From positions 1-31,564 of the forward strand of contig MZNV01002469.1 in assembly GCA_002081555.1 (NCBI GenBank): a DNA stretch of 31,564 nucleotides, given 5' to 3'. The position numbers and the translations under genes are program-made. Under the pieces are notes generated by a model. That model did not search any database and had not been told where the DNA came from. It was given only the letters and a program-made list of their open reading frames with translations. This stretch comes from Protostelium mycophagum (Eukaryota > Evosea > Variosea > Protosteliida > Protosteliaceae). Positions 31,306 to 31,564 of this stretch are shown here, piece after piece (the stretch's first letter is position 1; each line of letters opens with the position of its first letter).

Positions 31306-31564
31306 GTTCGGGATGACTCAAGAATGACACGATCCCAGAATCTTTTCTGCGAAATGACCTTCACACCGTGTCTCAAAATAGAAAGACTGGTTATTGTCCG
31401 ATTTCTGACAGGGTTGTTCAAATTTCAGCGAAGGAAGAAAAAAAATATCGGACAAAACCAGAACTCGTTTCCTATGACACCGATGCCAGATCTGTCAGAT
31501 TTACGGTAAACAAAATTGTAGATAACAATAGATGTGGCAAACTACAATGTATAATATAATAAAA
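31306..31564. other. Upstream region of the GNAT gene, no gene seen
   Basis: No supported coding frame. TTGTAGAT occurs at 31516-31523. The last bases are AT-rich. Confidence 0.4.

Larger units (their letters stand above)
353..31523. repeat. Dispersed 8-mer TTGTAGAT / ATCTACAA (27 hand-counted copies)
   Basis: TTGTAGAT starts at 784, 3300, 6931, 8119, 9378, 11486, 13394, 18711, 18975, 23646, 24927, 27121, 28213 and 31516. ATCTACAA starts at 353, 993, 4203, 12663, 16194, 16556, 19839, 20810, 24946, 25522, 26483, 26807 and 27247. Four TTGTAGAT copies (18711, 18975, 23646, 27121) are exact acceptors, TTGTAG|AT. Five ATCTACAA copies (16194, 16556, 26483, 26807, 27247) lie within about 35 nt after a donor. 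Others are in coding or intergenic DNA. Variants ending in C or G (TTGTAGAC, TTGTAGAG) are also common. Confidence 0.85.

Noticed and set aside
353-31523. TTGTAGAT copies as terminal repeats of introner-type mobile introns
   Set aside because: No intron in this window carries the motif at both ends, and many copies are in coding exons. Kept as an enriched motif of unknown role.
1-31564. tRNA, rRNA, CRISPR, transposase or prokaryotic operons
   Set aside because: No B-box-like GGTTCGANNC with a cloverleaf, no regular spacer repeats and no transposase motif were seen. Gene structure is clearly eukaryotic.

Overview
This window looks like nuclear DNA from a unicellular eukaryote. It holds about 13 spliced genes on both strands, with very short GT-AG introns (mostly 38-70 nt, some apparently shorter), AT-rich intergenic gaps and no tRNA, rRNA, CRISPR or bacterial-type operon signal. 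The gene mix suggests a free-living, probably amoeboid protist: a plant-type LisH-DYRK kinase, a TMEM144-type transporter, plant-like LRRs, intron-split ankyrin repeats and a chitin-oriented receptor tyrosine kinase. A fungus-eating (protosteloid) amoebozoan is my guess for the lineage; this is inference, not identification.

Layout. 1-201: last exon of an unknown gene. 841-1020: orphan Sel1-like exon. ~1175-5362 (+): nuclear protein with a long charged, disordered region and C-terminal tandem BRCTs of 53BP1 type. 5483-6477 (+): WDR82/Swd2. 7027-9173 (-): F-box protein with ubiquitin-like-looking segments and two fresh short tandem duplications, one of which breaks the frame. ~9499-10369 (+): ankyrin gene with one exon per repeat and an in-frame TGA. 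10245-12507 (-): secreted or GPI-anchored plant-like LRR protein. 12799-15025 (-): mitochondrial type II NADH dehydrogenase, sharing a 97-bp divergent promoter with the LisH-DYRK kinase at 15123-19641 (+). 19893-21171 (+): TMEM144-like membrane protein. 21793-27877 (+): 27-exon receptor tyrosine kinase. 28219-29805 (+): isopenicillin-N-synthase-like 2OG/Fe(II) oxygenase. 29899-30272 (+): 111-residue protein of unknown function. 30521-31305 (-): GNAT acetyltransferase.

The main discovery is the gene at 21793-27877. All 27 exons join in phase to give 1514 residues: signal peptide, seven hevein-type chitin-binding domains, a GH18 chitinase domain whose catalytic Glu is Gln, a REJ/GAIN-like region with a GPS motif, one membrane helix and a true tyrosine-kinase domain (HRDLAARN, WMSPEA). 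This reads as a chitin-sensing, possibly self-cleaving receptor built from a dead chitinase. The second discovery is an 8-mer, TTGTAGAT (or its complement ATCTACAA), which I counted 27 times by hand where about one is expected. Several copies are exact 3' splice sites and others sit just after 5' splice sites; one complementary pair flanks the exon that encodes the kinase activation loop.
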